Shown here: positions 1-10,572 of the stretch, piece after piece
Numbering within the stretch: the first letter of the stretch is position 1
How the letters are laid out: each line of letters begins with the position of its first letter
NCBI RefSeq assembly: GCF_963583255.1
Contig: NC_084815.1
Span: 19,070,807-19,134,806 of the forward strand
From: Pyrus communis
Taxonomy: Eukaryota > Streptophyta > Magnoliopsida > Rosales > Rosaceae
Length of the DNA stretch: 64,000 nucleotides
Direction of reading: 5' to 3'
Translations under genes and position numbers: made by a program
The notes under the pieces: generated by a model
Databases searched by the model: none
The model's input: only the letters and a program-made list of their open reading frames with translations
Told to the model about the DNA's origin: nothing

Positions 1-1001
1 TGCTCGCGTGGGTACCTATGAGAAATCCACTAAGCCTGCTTCTAGGGAGGCAACTGAGATCTTTGCACTTTTCAAACCAAATCTGCTTGAAGACATGAAC
101 GCTTGTGCCAAGTTTGTCGATGACGTTAGAAAAATTGTTTGCTCAAGTTCATTTGTGAAGCATACGACTGAGTATATGAAGACTGATCTACTTGCAATGA
201 TGGAGAAGATGGCTATTCTGGCAGCCGAGTCTATGTCCCTTAACCAAGAGGATACCAAGGTTGCCAAAGAGGTGGTAAAGGCTATGGCAGCTGAAGCTTA
301 TTCTTCTACCGAGAAGATCAAGAGGTTGGAATCTGAGTTCGTCGCTTTGAAGGGGTATTTGCCCCCACTTTTCTGTAGCTTGAGACCGCTCGCCAAGAGA
401 TTGTTAACTTGAAGACTAGGCTTGACATGATCTAAGTTAAGTGTGAAAGTGCAAAGAATGAGATTAGATGTCACATACCACAGATTCAAGATCTTAAGCG
501 TGCTATTTCTGAGCTTCATTCCCAAGCTTATGCAAAGCATGAAGAATTGATTGCTGCTTATAACCAAAAGTTGATTGCTACTGAGAAGTTCTGTCATGCC
601 CCCAAGTGTTGGAACTCCAAAGTACGCTGAAGATCAATGAAAGTTTGAAGAAAAAAGAGGATGAGCTGCAGCGCATCCGTGTTGGTATGCTCGAGGAGAA
701 TAGGCAACTGAAAGGTGAGAAGGCTGGGCTCAAGGCTCCGATTATTCAGGGTCAGGCTAATTTTTACAAGCTAGGTTACGTAGATCATCTCTTTGGTAGG
801 CCGCCTGACTTCGAGTTTGTTGGGAGAGACTTTGAAACCTTCTCTATTTTTACGGAAGACTTGCTTGCCTTTACTTTTGAGGCCTCCATTGGTGAAGTAG
901 TCGAAAAGGTTGATCTCCAAGCTGGAGTAGCCAGGGGAGAAACATCGGATAATCCTTCCACTGGGAGTGTTGCTGCTGTTGAAGGTGTGGCGGCCAAGTA
1001 G
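1..1001 (+). pseudogene. C-terminal part of antisense ORF of the Tat-like element
   Basis: Two open segments (8-412 and 606-1001), separated by a stop near 433 and frame changes, match the last part of the ORF at 42930-44946 in the second copy. The sequence is rich in charged helical residues (for example EKIKRLESEF), followed by a segment with LGYVDHLFGRPPDFEF. The strand is opposite to gag and integrase. I know related sequences only as plant-transposon-associated proteins of unknown function. The beginning lies outside the window and the reading frame is broken, so this is a remnant. Confidence 0.65.
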
Positions 1002-2339
1002 TCGTGGAATGTCCAAGCTGCTGAAGGTAGTATTCTACATAGCTTTTAGGATTTTCTTTGTTTTCCTTGTTGCTCTTGTTTTGCTTGAACTCCTTCGACC
1101 TTCGCTAGTCGTTTATCAAATTTGCTAGAAAATTTAATAAACTTGTTTCTTTCGCTTTTCTTCATTTTCGCTTATTTTGTTTACGCCCAACCTTTGATTT
1201 TTAGACTAGCTGCAGACGTGCTGCTTTTCTATAAGCAGACAGGCCCGCGTAGCCTATGCAGTTGTAGGTATTAATGTAGAACTTTTGCAAGGTTGTTAAC
1301 CATAGGGTCGGCAGTCGGACGCCTTACTTACAGAAGCAGACGAGTTCGCATGACCACTTGGTTGTTAACGTTGGCTTTCTTTAATCCTTTAAGCTGTGTG
1401 GCCTGCATCACAATATACTAAAGATTTTTGGGTCATGAAATTCGCCAACCTTTCGTAAATAAAGGTCGTGGTTGTATGCAATTTCGTAAGTAAAGGTTTG
1501 AGATAACTCATTGCTCTTTATATAGCCAATTTCGTGGGTTGCATAACAAGTATCACAATACTTTAGGAATTAGTGTACATCTAATTGATTATTCCGCGCT
1601 TAGTAAAGGTGAAGCTTATCGACTGCGTAACATATCGGTAGTGGATAAAGCTTCGTATATGCACGCTAGCTTGTTTAAACTTTCACAAGAATGTGCAGTT
1701 GTATAAGTCTAGTGCGGCTTTACTGCTCGAAGGGCAAACCGTTGGCAGTCTTCCAAAAATCGTAGGCTACCTTAGTGCACTTAGTAGCAGCTTTAGGGTT
1801 TTAAGGCAGTCATCTATATGGTGTATTGCGTAATGTGTCTTTTCCGTCTCTGAGGCCCGATTCCTTGTGGATTAGGCCAAGAGACTTAAAATCCTTTAGT
1901 TAGCTAGGCCTTGAAAAAGACCATTGTGCCTACTTCTAGGAATCCCGATGCAAGCTATCATGAGTTTATCTTCTCGCCTTGGAGAGCAGACCTATGTGGG
2001 TGTCGGGGAATTAGTTTACCTTCTTGCACTGGAGAGCATGGTTGGTCCCTCAGAGGGCACAATATCTGCTATGAGTTCTTAAGAAATGTGCGGTCTTCTT
2101 TTAAAGTGCAAGAGTGATCAGTTGTTATAAGCATGCAGTCGAGCAAAGTTGTAGATTACTTCTGAATTCCTCATTGAAAAACAAATGAAACAAACAAGAA
2201 CTTTGTTGTAAGGTAGGATCTGCATAACAACTGGATAGTCCTCAGCTTGCAAGGTGGTGCACGTCGAGCTGCTTGAGTCTTCGGGCTTTGATGTGGTGGG
2301 AGGTTACACATGGTACTTCCTCAGGTAGTAAGCGTTACA
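1002..2339. other. Non-coding segment of the Tat-like element
   Basis: No gene is seen. The segment between the antisense ORF and integrase is similar along its length to about 44950-46200 in the second copy, starting with a T-rich stretch and continuing through shared landmarks such as TGCTGCTTTTCTATAAG (near 1220 and 45119). Conservation in both copies marks it as an internal part of the element rather than host DNA. Confidence 0.65.
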
Positions 2340-3010
2340 CTAGCTTTTCAATCTCTTTTTTCTTTCATGGTGGCAAGGGTGTAACTATCTTTGCCGCCGA
2401 CTTTGCTGATCTTGTACGGACCTTCCCATATGGGATCCATCTTTTTGGAGTATTCTTTGGAGGCAGTGATAAAGGTTTTTCTTAGGACTAGATCTCCGAG
2501 TTGGAACTGCCGGATCTTGGCCCTTTTGTTATAGTTGGAGAGGAATTGCTGATGGTAGGCTGCGATGCGGGTGATGGTCTGTTTGCGCTTCTCTTTTGCC
2601 AGATCTAAGCTTATGGCCATCTCCTTACTATTCTGCTTAATACTTGGTAGTAGAGTGCTGATATTTGGCACAATGACATTTTGGGATAAATGATTACTTC
2701 TGAACCAAATGCTAAAGAGAAATAAGTTTCACCGGTGGCTAGTCATTTGATTGTGCGACATGTCCATAGACATTCGGGGAGTTCATCTGGCCACTTTCCC
2801 TTCTTATCGAAGAGGGATTTCTTGAGGCAGTTGAGAATCGTCTTGTTGGATGTTTCGGCCTATCCATTGCCTTGAGGATATCTCGACGTAGATATGTGCT
2901 ACTTGATGCCATACTTTTGGAAGAACTTCGCCAAATCTTTGCCCACGAATTACGAGCTGTTGTCGATGACAATGGATTGGGGATGCCAAATCGGCAAATA
3001 CTATTCCTTC
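2340..3010 (-). pseudogene. Retroviral-type integrase fragment of the Tat-like element
   Basis: The C-terminal part is open at 2348-2671 and carries the typical gypsy segment around NKRAKIRQFQLGDLVLRK and DPIWEGPYKISKV. Upstream, at about 2740-3000, is the end of the catalytic core with YPQGNG followed by a stop and AET, the region that holds the catalytic Glu; the stop falls where most relatives have Gln. Several stops and frame changes separate the pieces. Integrase would insert the cDNA copy into the host genome, but this copy is not functional. Confidence 0.75.
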
Positions 3011-3538
3011 ATATAAAGCGCTCTATGCCAGCATAAGTCGTGGTTGCCATGTGCTCTGCTTCTACCTATTTTGTAAAGTAATCAGTTGCCACGATCATCA
3101 TGCCTCTTCCCCCAGTAGTGGGCGGCATTGGCCTTACTAAGTTGATTGCCTACTGCATGAGCGGCCAAGGATTCGTCTATAGGTATAGCTCGCTGGCAGG
3201 CAGTACTGGTACTGTCTTGTAGCGTTAGCATCGATCGCACTTTGACACTAACTCCTTAGCGTCTTGATGCATGGTAGGCCAGTAGTAGCCTGCGTTAAGA
3301 GCCTTCTGCACTAAGGATCGACCTCCGTAGTGATTTCCAAAAACGCTTTCGTGGATTAAGCTTAGAATCTTTAGGTCATCGGGGAGGCACTAGGCAGCGG
3401 AGATGTGGTATAGTGTGGGATTTTTGGGCAAGAATGCCGTTCCACATGTAGCGTGTTGCCTTTATTTTAGACTCCAACATTTCCGTGAGGAGTGTGCCAT
3501 TGACAAGTAGTCTATAATAGAACTTTGCCAGTTTGGAG

Positions 3539-4020
3539 TTACACTTCGGCTGCCGACTTCGCTTCTATGCTTGGTTTGTCTAGATACTCCATCGAGATAG
3601 AGCGTTTGAGTTGGTGGTCAAGGGCGGAGCCTAGACAGGCTAGTGCGTCCACGTGGGCGTTGTCTACCCGTAGAACTTGAGTGAGGGTGTAAGTCTGAAA
3701 TGCCTCAAGTTGCTTGCGTACTTTCTCTAAGTATTGTGCCATCCTTAAATGTGTTGCCATGTACTCCCCAATAATCTGGCTGGTGATTAGCTGGGAATTG
3801 GAATGAATTGCAAGCTTTTTCACCGTCAAGTCTTTTGCCATTCGGAGGCCTATTAGTAGGGCTTTGTACTCTGCTTTGTTTTTGGATGCTTTGAAACCTA
3901 GAGTGATTGCCTACTCAAGCATTGAACCATTTGGGCGTGATAAGGGGCCACGCTTGCTTCTAAGCCCTTGTAGTTGGATGCATCGCCAACGTGCAAATGC
4001 CAGAAATCTTCATCGGGTGA
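3539..4020 (-). pseudogene. RNase H domain fragment of the Tat-like element
   Basis: The open part (3539-3841) reads through a typical plant gypsy RNase H end with LAIHSNSQLITSQIIGEYM and a later VDNAHVDALACLGSALDHQ, the region carrying the last catalytic Asp. The domain start continues toward about 4020 with VGDASNYKG in other frames. RNase H removes the RNA strand during reverse transcription. The reverse transcriptase that should precede it is missing. Confidence 0.7.
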
Positions 4021-4999
4021 AGCAGGTGTGGCTAGGGTGTGCTCGGCTGCCTCCGGAGCGTCGTTGGGTGGCTCTGTTGCGTCGCCTAAGCTAGGCGTGA
4101 ATGCACGATAGGGAGCTGTGGAGCTGAGGCCATGTTACACGTTGCAGAAGATGCTCAACTGTCGGTATCGGGTCGTTCTAAAGTTGAATTATGGAGCAAA
4201 GGTCAGTTGGGGCCGTGCGACGTGTAGCAGAAGGTGGTGCTCAACTACCAATACATGTTGCTCCTATGTAGAATCTTCTGGGACGACAAGGAAAAAACTT
4301 GCTTCCTAGTGTCCTTCTAGTGTTCGTCTGCCATTGGTGTGCCTTTTGGGCTGAGTTGTTGCGTTTGTCCAAAAACTTTGCATGACCATTGTCTGTGTCT
4401 CGATTGGGCGGAATAATGCATTATGAAGATGACTGTGTGCATCTGAATGTACAACTTGAGCTTCCGGGTTGCAACAATTATAGCCAAAGTTAGCTTTTAA
4501 ATTTTTGGTAGCTGGTTTCCGCATCGAGGAAAGCTTTTGAACTGTGAAATACAGGTAGTTGGGCCCCCAACTCTTCTCGTATGAAGGTAGAGCTTATTGA
4601 TGCTTCAGATTAGTGGGGGACTTTATATTTAAGATCGCTCGGATTTGCCTTGAATGTGCATCGGCGAGCCTCGTCCCAAAGTGCATGTTTTTCTACCAAA
4701 GTGAAAGAGTCTGCCATAGTTAGATCTTCTTTCATGATCAATTCTCCGAACAGCCGGTGGTCTATTGAGAGTCATTTTTGGAAGGTTGAACTAGCTATCA
4801 AGTCGTTGCATCCAATTATCTTTGCCTTCTCTGCTTTGAACTTCTTCATATAGTTGTGAAACGATTCATTTGGGTTCTTCTTAACGTTGAACAAGTGGTT
4901 GAACTTCTTCTTGATCGAGCGACATGATGAATATTCTTTGGTGAAAACCAAAAAAAGTTCGTCGAAACTTCCGATGGATTGTGGCAGCAGGGTGTGGAA
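4021..4999 (-). other. Degenerate internal DNA of the Tat-like element; no RT recognisable
   Basis: This stretch sits between the RNase H and gag remnants, where protease and reverse transcriptase belong. I see no YxDD motif or aspartic protease motif in any frame. Short open stretches are present but none matches a family I know. The simplest reading is an internal deletion plus decay. Confidence 0.5.
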
Positions 5000-6455
5000 T
5001 CAATCTTGCGCCTCGCTTTGTAGAGTGATGGCGAATATCTTGCACATGAGAGCGGCGTTGTTCCGATAGAGGATCATTGCATTTCGATAGTGCTTTAGCT
5101 GTTTCTCCAGGTCTTCATCCCCTTTGAAAGATGCGAAATGCGGAATGCTGAACTTGCGTGGAGGCTCTGCTTGCTTAATCTCGTCCGTGAAGGGTGACTT
5201 GCTTATGTTGGTCATGTCCCGTAGTAGTGCCTCGTCAGTGACCTTGTTGCATTAGAAATCGCGCAATCGCTAGTTTAAGAGCCTCTCTACCTCTTCCTGA
5301 ATTTGCCTTTGTTAGGGTAACGAAGCTCTCGGCTGCTCCCGGTCGTGACCTACTAGTCTCGGCTGCTCTTTGATGTGAAATATTCTAACACTCAAATTAA
5401 AACCCTATTATTGTAGTATATGAAAGTAGGGATCGTTTTAGGCCAGGGATTAGAAATGATGCTAATCTATTCTAAACTGACTTAAAAACACAAAACCAAA
5501 CTTAAAAATACTTAACTAGACTTATATGACTCAAAACAAACTAAAAAGACTCAAAACACACAAACTAAGTTAAATTGACTCGAAACAGACTCTAAGAAGT
5601 TATTTGGACGAATTTTAGACTATTAAGACTCAAAACATTAAATTGGACAGATTTGAACACGTTTCTAACTAATCTAACACACTTAATTAAAGGGGAGATT
5701 GATTTGGACGAAATTAAAGTAAAAACAAATAGATTTAAAGACTTAAACAACTTTGGACGAAATTAGGGAAAACTATGGGTGATAAGCTAGTTAGAGGGTC
5801 TTTCTTCACACATGACACACTTGCATACAAATTGATTTCCAGTTGCTTTTCCAATAAACCATGAACCTCAACACCCCAGATTAACCGTGAATAACACTAA
5901 TTAACCCTCGAATTTTCCTTAAGTCATTGAATTGGATGGAATACGCATCGGCAACCAAATTATTCTTCAATAGTTCCCTACATGAACAACATAATAGAGA
6001 TACAATCAAAGATCATTACGCTTTGTGAAAATCATAAGCATTGACAAGGCATTCGTAACTATGAACAAGAAATTTACTTAACACGATTGTGACTAGCAAC
6101 CTCCTCTACTTATTAATATAAGTTCATAACGATTAGGTGAAACTCCCTTATATTCTAGCATCAAATTCATGCATGCAAACTAAGCGGGCCCTCTTAATCA
6201 ACACACAAGAATAAGTTCTTAATCAAACAGTTAAGTAAATTGTATTCACAATTTATGAAATCACAACTGAAAGTAATCAATTTATATTGCAAATATAATC
6301 ATGGTTTCAAAGTCTCCTCTAGCTAAAACAAATTTAGCTCCTCATGTTCGTAAAACAAAGATAATTAAACTTAAACATTAAAAACAAAGATAGAATACAC
6401 CTAGAAACACTCCAGGTGGCTCCTCCTTCCTTCCTTGCTGCGCATAATGGGGATT

Positions 6456-6742
6456 TGTCACATCCCGGCCCGGGGCGGACCACTTCCCGGGCCCGCTCCA
6501 CCACCGTAGCACGATATTGTCCGCTTTGGACCCCGACCATGCCCTCACGGTTTTATTTTTGGGAACTCACACAAGAACTTCCCAGTGGGTCACCCATCAT
6601 GGGATTGCTCTCGCGCACTACTCGCTTAACTTCGGAGTTCCCATGAAACCCGAAGCCAGTGAGCTCCCAAAAGGCCTCGTGCTAGGTAGGGATGAGAATA
6701 TACATATAAGGATCACTCCCCTGGGCGATGTGGGATGTCACA
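6456..6742 (-). mobile_element. Cassandra TRIM solo LTR
   Basis: This 287-bp block has ends TGTCACA/TGTGACA and is flanked by a perfect 5-bp duplication GGATT (6451-6455 and 6743-6747). On the minus strand it begins TGTGACATCCCACATCGCCC, the characteristic start of Cassandra LTRs as I remember them, and contains a 5S rRNA-like domain. Cassandra is a terminal-repeat retrotransposon in miniature known across vascular plants. Only one LTR is present, so internal recombination has removed the rest. Confidence 0.9.
6576..6690 (-). other. 5S rRNA-like pol III promoter domain inside the Cassandra LTR
   Basis: On the minus strand the segment resembles plant 5S rRNA: GAAGTTAAGCGAG (A-box region, about 6619-6631) and GATGGGTGACCCACTGGGAAG (C-box region, about 6577-6598) at roughly 5S spacing. 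The match is partial and the 5S 5' and 3' ends are altered, so this is the Cassandra 5S-derived promoter, not a functional 5S rRNA gene. Confidence 0.8.
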
Positions 6743-8611
6743 GGATTTGTGTGAATTTAGGCTCTTGAGGTGTAATGGATAGTGTGGTGTGAAATTGTGG
6801 TAGATGATGGTGTTTATGAGTGCTGTGGCATCATGTATTTATAGGGTGAAGGGAAGGCACGAAATTGGGCTGAAAATGAGAGGAATTAGGACTCCAAATC
6901 ACCAAAGAACAATGACACTTTCAATCAGATTCCAAGGAGGACAATGAATGGTCCTTATGGCAGATTCTAGAACTTCTAGAAGGGTTACATGTGGTATAAA
7001 CTTAGGGCACGAAAATAGGGCTTTTAGAACCTGATATTTAGGTGATTTAATGTGAAAATGAGTCCTCTTTGCGGTTGGAATTAAGGTAGGAAAAGATTAG
7101 GATAAGATAAGATAAGATAAGGTAGGAATAAGGTTAGGTTGTTTGGATAATGTTCCAGGTTTCTTGCTCTTTCCTTATCTTCTTTGTCTTGAACTTGTTT
7201 CTCCAGATTTGTAGCATCTTCCTAGCCTATTTTGACTTCAAATTCGTCCATCCACCTTGCTCCATATGCAAGCTATCCATTCTATGCCCAAAACTACTCC
7301 AAATGGCTCCAAAATGCACTTTTTTGCCAACTTTGCCATTAGGACCTACAAACACACGAAAATAGCTTAAATCACTATAATAAATAGAAACTAACTATGT
7401 AAATGCAAAGAAACAAGCTAACAAAGTTGCATAAATATGCTCCCATCACTCTTCCATGTGTTCGGCTCGTCTATGCCACGACTGCGGTGTATGTAGTACG
7501 TTCCTAGCAAGCGAGCGAATTTCTTGTAGGTTGACGATTGACGGTTGAACTTGAGCTGGATTGAGTGACTGTTTCTCTCTATCCGTCGTGCTGCCTACTC
7601 CAATGTGAGGTGGATAATGCTCCTTACGGGCTTAGCCGCGAATAAACGCTTCGTCTGGAAGGCTACTCATGTTGATTATCGAAGTGTGGCCCCAACCATG
7701 AATGTATGCTCGTCTGTGGGCTTATTCGAGAGTGCACACTCATTTGAGTGTGGCCTCAACCATGAATGTATGCTCATCTGTGGGCCTATTCGAGAGTGCA
7801 CGCTCATTCGAGCTCTAAGACGGGAGTATACACTATCTCGAGGGCCTAGTTCGGAGTGTACACTACCGGAACGATTAGTTTATGGTTGGTCGAATGGCTG
7901 CTTGCTGGGATGTTGCTGGAGAGGTTCTTCGTCTGCCCTTGTCCTACCTCGGGACACCTCGTATGGGCACATTGCATCTCGGTGCGCTGCAAGAGCTGAT
8001 TCACCAAGGTCACCTGTTGTGCAAAGGCGTTCGTTAACTCTATGACTTGTCGAAACAAGTGTTGTTCTCCATTTGGGTTGGAAGAGTTTTGACAGAATGA
8101 GTCTCCTTGGGTAGTGAAAGTATGGTAAACTTCGGGTGCGAGATTTGAGTTGGGAAATTAATACACCACGGGAGTGGGTTGAATTGCATACGGTGCACGT
8201 GGGTGTGAGGCTAGGGCTCGGCTCGGTAACGGGTTTGGCTAGCGTTGCTTGGGCCGGCTTGCCTTAGGCTTGGGCCCGTGTGAGCTTAAATGGCATGGCT
8301 TGGACCGATGTTGCTTTTATGGTGATTGCCATGGTGGGGCCTCATGGTGGTGGTGCCGCTCCACTTGTCGCGTTTAGTCTCGTGGATCGCCGTGGTCTCA
8401 TTTCTTGAACGTTGGAATTTCCTTTTGTTGAGATTCTTGAATCTCTTGTCATTGTACTTCTCTTTTACGTTTTATCTAAGAATTTTTGTAAATAAAAATT
8501 CCAAGAGTAAGAACGTATGAAAAATCTACAAATGAATAAGAAAACAAAAAATCTTGAATGTGAGAGTCTTCTACGAACTTGTGACTCAAGCTGTCAATAA
8601 AAGCACCAATT

Positions 8612-9204
8612 TGTGGAAGCAAATTTCCGCCTTCTTCTTCTTGGACAAAAATGCACCTGCAAAATAATTAACAACTTAGGTCAAGGCCAAGAGCCTCACG
8701 CACCCACGATGAATGAGGGAGCTTTGGCCGAAGAACCTCCGATGCCAAATTTAGAATTTGAGAGAGAATGTGTTTAGAGAAATTTTGGAGAATTTTAGAA
8801 GAGAATTGGACTTAGGTTTTTGGGAGAAATGAGGGCTATTTATAGGGGTGTGGCTGGCCCCCTATTTGGAGAAAAGGGGTCCGGCCATTTATGGTGGTTT
8901 TTTGCTAAATAATATATTGCAATCAATTAAGAAATTAATTAGAAAATTAACCAATTAATTTTGGTAATTAATCCTAATTTGAAAAGAATAAATAGAGGTT
9001 ACCTTGTGGGGAGGATTTGATGAGGATTGATGAAATATGTTTTGAATAAATACCTATTTTGATCATCTTTGGCCTTGATTGAGCCGTTATTGTCTACTTC
9101 TTGTGCGTGGGAGTTCCGGTGTGCCTTGAGGGTAATTTTGTCTTTTTTTATCCAAGAATTCATGTGTTGCCTCCATATTTTTCTTGATTATTTTTGGCTC
9201 CACA
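8612..9204 (-). repeat. 5' LTR of the Tat-like element
   Basis: This LTR of 593 bp has inverted termini TGTGGA...TCCACA. On the minus strand a CTATAAATAGCC box sits near 8835-8847. Immediately inside the LTR (8592-8611) the minus strand reads AATTGGTGCTTTTATTGACAG, where the primer-binding site should be. The LTR resembles those at 41338-41906 and 47117-47661. No 3' partner is in the window. Confidence 0.8.
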
Positions 9205-9495
9205 AATGCTTTTAAAACAAATTATATGTAGTTTAAAAAATAGAAAATTGTTGATGTGGCAATTGGTTAAAACCTCATAATCAAATCGTAGAAAGAAATC
9301 AATGTTTGATCTAAAATGTATTGCAAAATGCAAGGGATTCTAATTTCTCCCTTTAAATATGTAACTTACAAGACTTGTAGTTGAAGTAATATTTATTCAT
9401 TTATTCAAGATTCTGTTCGACTTCCCGTGTTCAAGGCTTCAAGCTATATTAGTAGATGATGGATCCAAACAATCACATATGGGTTCTTCCAACAA

Positions 9496-9530
<35 letters not shown>

Positions 9531-10450
9531 AATCACATATGGTGGTGGAGGTCCACATGCTGAGAGGGTTCTGCTTAGCCTGGTCTGAGAGTGACACTTG
9601 ACTTAGATGTCACTAGGATCAAAATTCAAGCAAACATAGATCTAATAATTTAATAAATAACACAACTTATGCAGGAGGAAGAAATCAAACAAATAGCTCC
9701 AATCACAAAATGATGTGAATCCGATGCCTTATTTAAATCCCAAAATTTCCCCCATTTATTAAAGTGAAAATACATTGAAAATTGGAAATTCATGCACCAA
9801 ACAATGTATAATACACATTTGTTTTTTAATCATTAGATGAGATGAGTTCAGTTTATCTTTTTTAAAGTATATAAAGACATTTTATCATTTAATTTGCCAA
9901 ATATATCATACATTGTTGTATAATAAAACTATTTAAAACATACGAGTCATATGATACATGTGACTTATGATCAATAACCTGTTGTATGTTTAAGATAAGA
10001 ACACTAAATGATGTTTCATCTCATAAATCATGTCAAATAACACATACGGATTAAAATCGTAAAATCTCTCTACATATAAAGCCAGGAGGCCTTTTTGGGG
10101 TCACCGACTTCACCAAAAAATTTTGGACAAAAATATCTCTCAAACAAAAAAGTTCAAAAACAATCTAAAATTATTCTTAAAACCTTTGTGCATATCCACG
10201 AAGGGAGTTGAGTTTTTTTTTTTTTTTTTACTGGATGGAATAAGAGAGGAAGAGAGTGAAAAAAAGAATAAAAACAAAATGGTTAAAATAAAGAACAAAA
10301 AAGAATAATAATAATAATAATAAAAAATAAAAAAACAGTGTTTGCATCTACAACCTCCGCTGGGCTTCTAGTTTGTTGGCTACCACCGGTGTGGGTTCGT
10401 GCGTGTGTATTTGTGACGGTCATGTTCCCCAAACCCAAAAACTCCATAAA
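9205..10450. other. Intergenic AT-rich DNA; no gene
   Basis: No coding region is seen. Contents worth noting are a small poly(A)-tailed insertion (9483-9526) and an AAT microsatellite near 10305-10325. Short open stretches here show no family features. Confidence 0.6.
9467..9542 (+). mobile_element. Tiny 5'-truncated retroposed insertion with poly(A) and 15-16 bp TSD
   Basis: The sequence AAACAATCACATATGG occurs at 9467-9482 and again at 9527-9542. Between the copies lie only GTTCTTCCAACAAC and a run of about 30 A. A long target duplication, a poly(A) tail and an almost absent body are the signature of target-primed reverse transcription with extreme 5' truncation. Confidence 0.75.
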
Positions 10451-10453
10451 AAC

Positions 10454-10460
10454 TATATAA
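10454..10460 (+). promoter_or_regulatory. Probable TATA box of the TMEM120-like gene
   Basis: TATATAA lies about 115 bp before the start codon at 10573, leaving a plausible 5' leader of 80-90 nt. It is the only clear TATA-like motif close upstream. Confidence 0.5.
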
Positions 10461-10572
10461 ACATTTTGGGTGGACCGCGGAAGCTGGAGGAGGAGATTGA
10501 TTGTTTCGATTGAAAGGATCAAATTGCATCGAACGCAGTCGATTGAAGCAGAAAAGGAAGAAGATTTTGGCG

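Larger units (their letters stand above)
5371..7448 (-). mobile_element. Solo LTR (or LTR-like non-autonomous element), about 1.8 kb, inserted in gag
   Basis: The minus strand reads TGATGGGAGCAT... to ...ATTTCACATCA, so it has TG/CA ends with a five-base inverted terminus TGATG/CATCA. It is flanked by a perfect 5-bp target-site duplication CTCTT (5366-5370 and 7449-7453). A CTATAAATA box reads on the minus strand near 6836-6845, as expected at the U3/R border of an LTR. No coding region is seen. About 290 bp of its length is a later Cassandra insertion. I infer a solo LTR; an internally empty LARD/TRIM-type element is the alternative. Confidence 0.7.
5000..8300 (-). pseudogene. gag remnant of the Tat-like element, split by an LTR insertion
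   Basis: The downstream half (5000-5370, open 5000-5215) has the gypsy gag core around EPPRKFSIPHFASFKGD and a later MCKIFAITLQSEAQD. The upstream half (about 7449-8060) has an open piece with ELTNAFAQQVTLVNQLLQR. The two halves are separated by 5371-7448, flanked by the duplicated 5-mer CTCTT. Between 7690 and 7815 the gag linker contains an imperfect tandem repeat of about 63 bp built on AACCATGAATGTATGCTC. Gag forms the virus-like particle; this copy is broken. Confidence 0.65.
1..9204 (-). mobile_element. Ty3/gypsy (Tat-like) LTR retrotransposon, reverse oriented, truncated by window start
   Basis: Read on the minus strand, the order is 5' LTR (8612-9204), primer-binding region just inside it, gag remnants (about 8060-7450 and 5370-5000), RNase H (about 4020-3540), integrase (about 3000-2340), non-coding DNA, then an ORF on the opposite strand (1-1001). 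The 3' LTR lies beyond base 1. Protease and reverse transcriptase are not recognisable between gag and RNase H, so the copy is internally deleted and cannot encode its own replication. An antisense ORF between integrase and 3' LTR is known from Tat-lineage (Retand/Ogre-type) elements; the lineage call rests on that and is inference. It is interrupted by another LTR insertion at 5371-7448. A second member of the family lies at 41338-47661. Confidence 0.8.

Noticed and set aside
6576..6690. 5S rRNA gene
   Set aside because: Only the internal promoter part resembles 5S; it lies within a Cassandra LTR with its own target duplication.
7690..7815. Possible CRISPR-like spaced repeat
   Set aside because: Only two imperfect units in retroelement gag DNA of a plant genome; no array.
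9075..9086. miR171-like TTGATTGAGCCG in the Tat LTRs (also near 41780 and 47537)
   Set aside because: Only about 12 bases match; the rest of the miRNA is not present and there is no clear hairpin partner.
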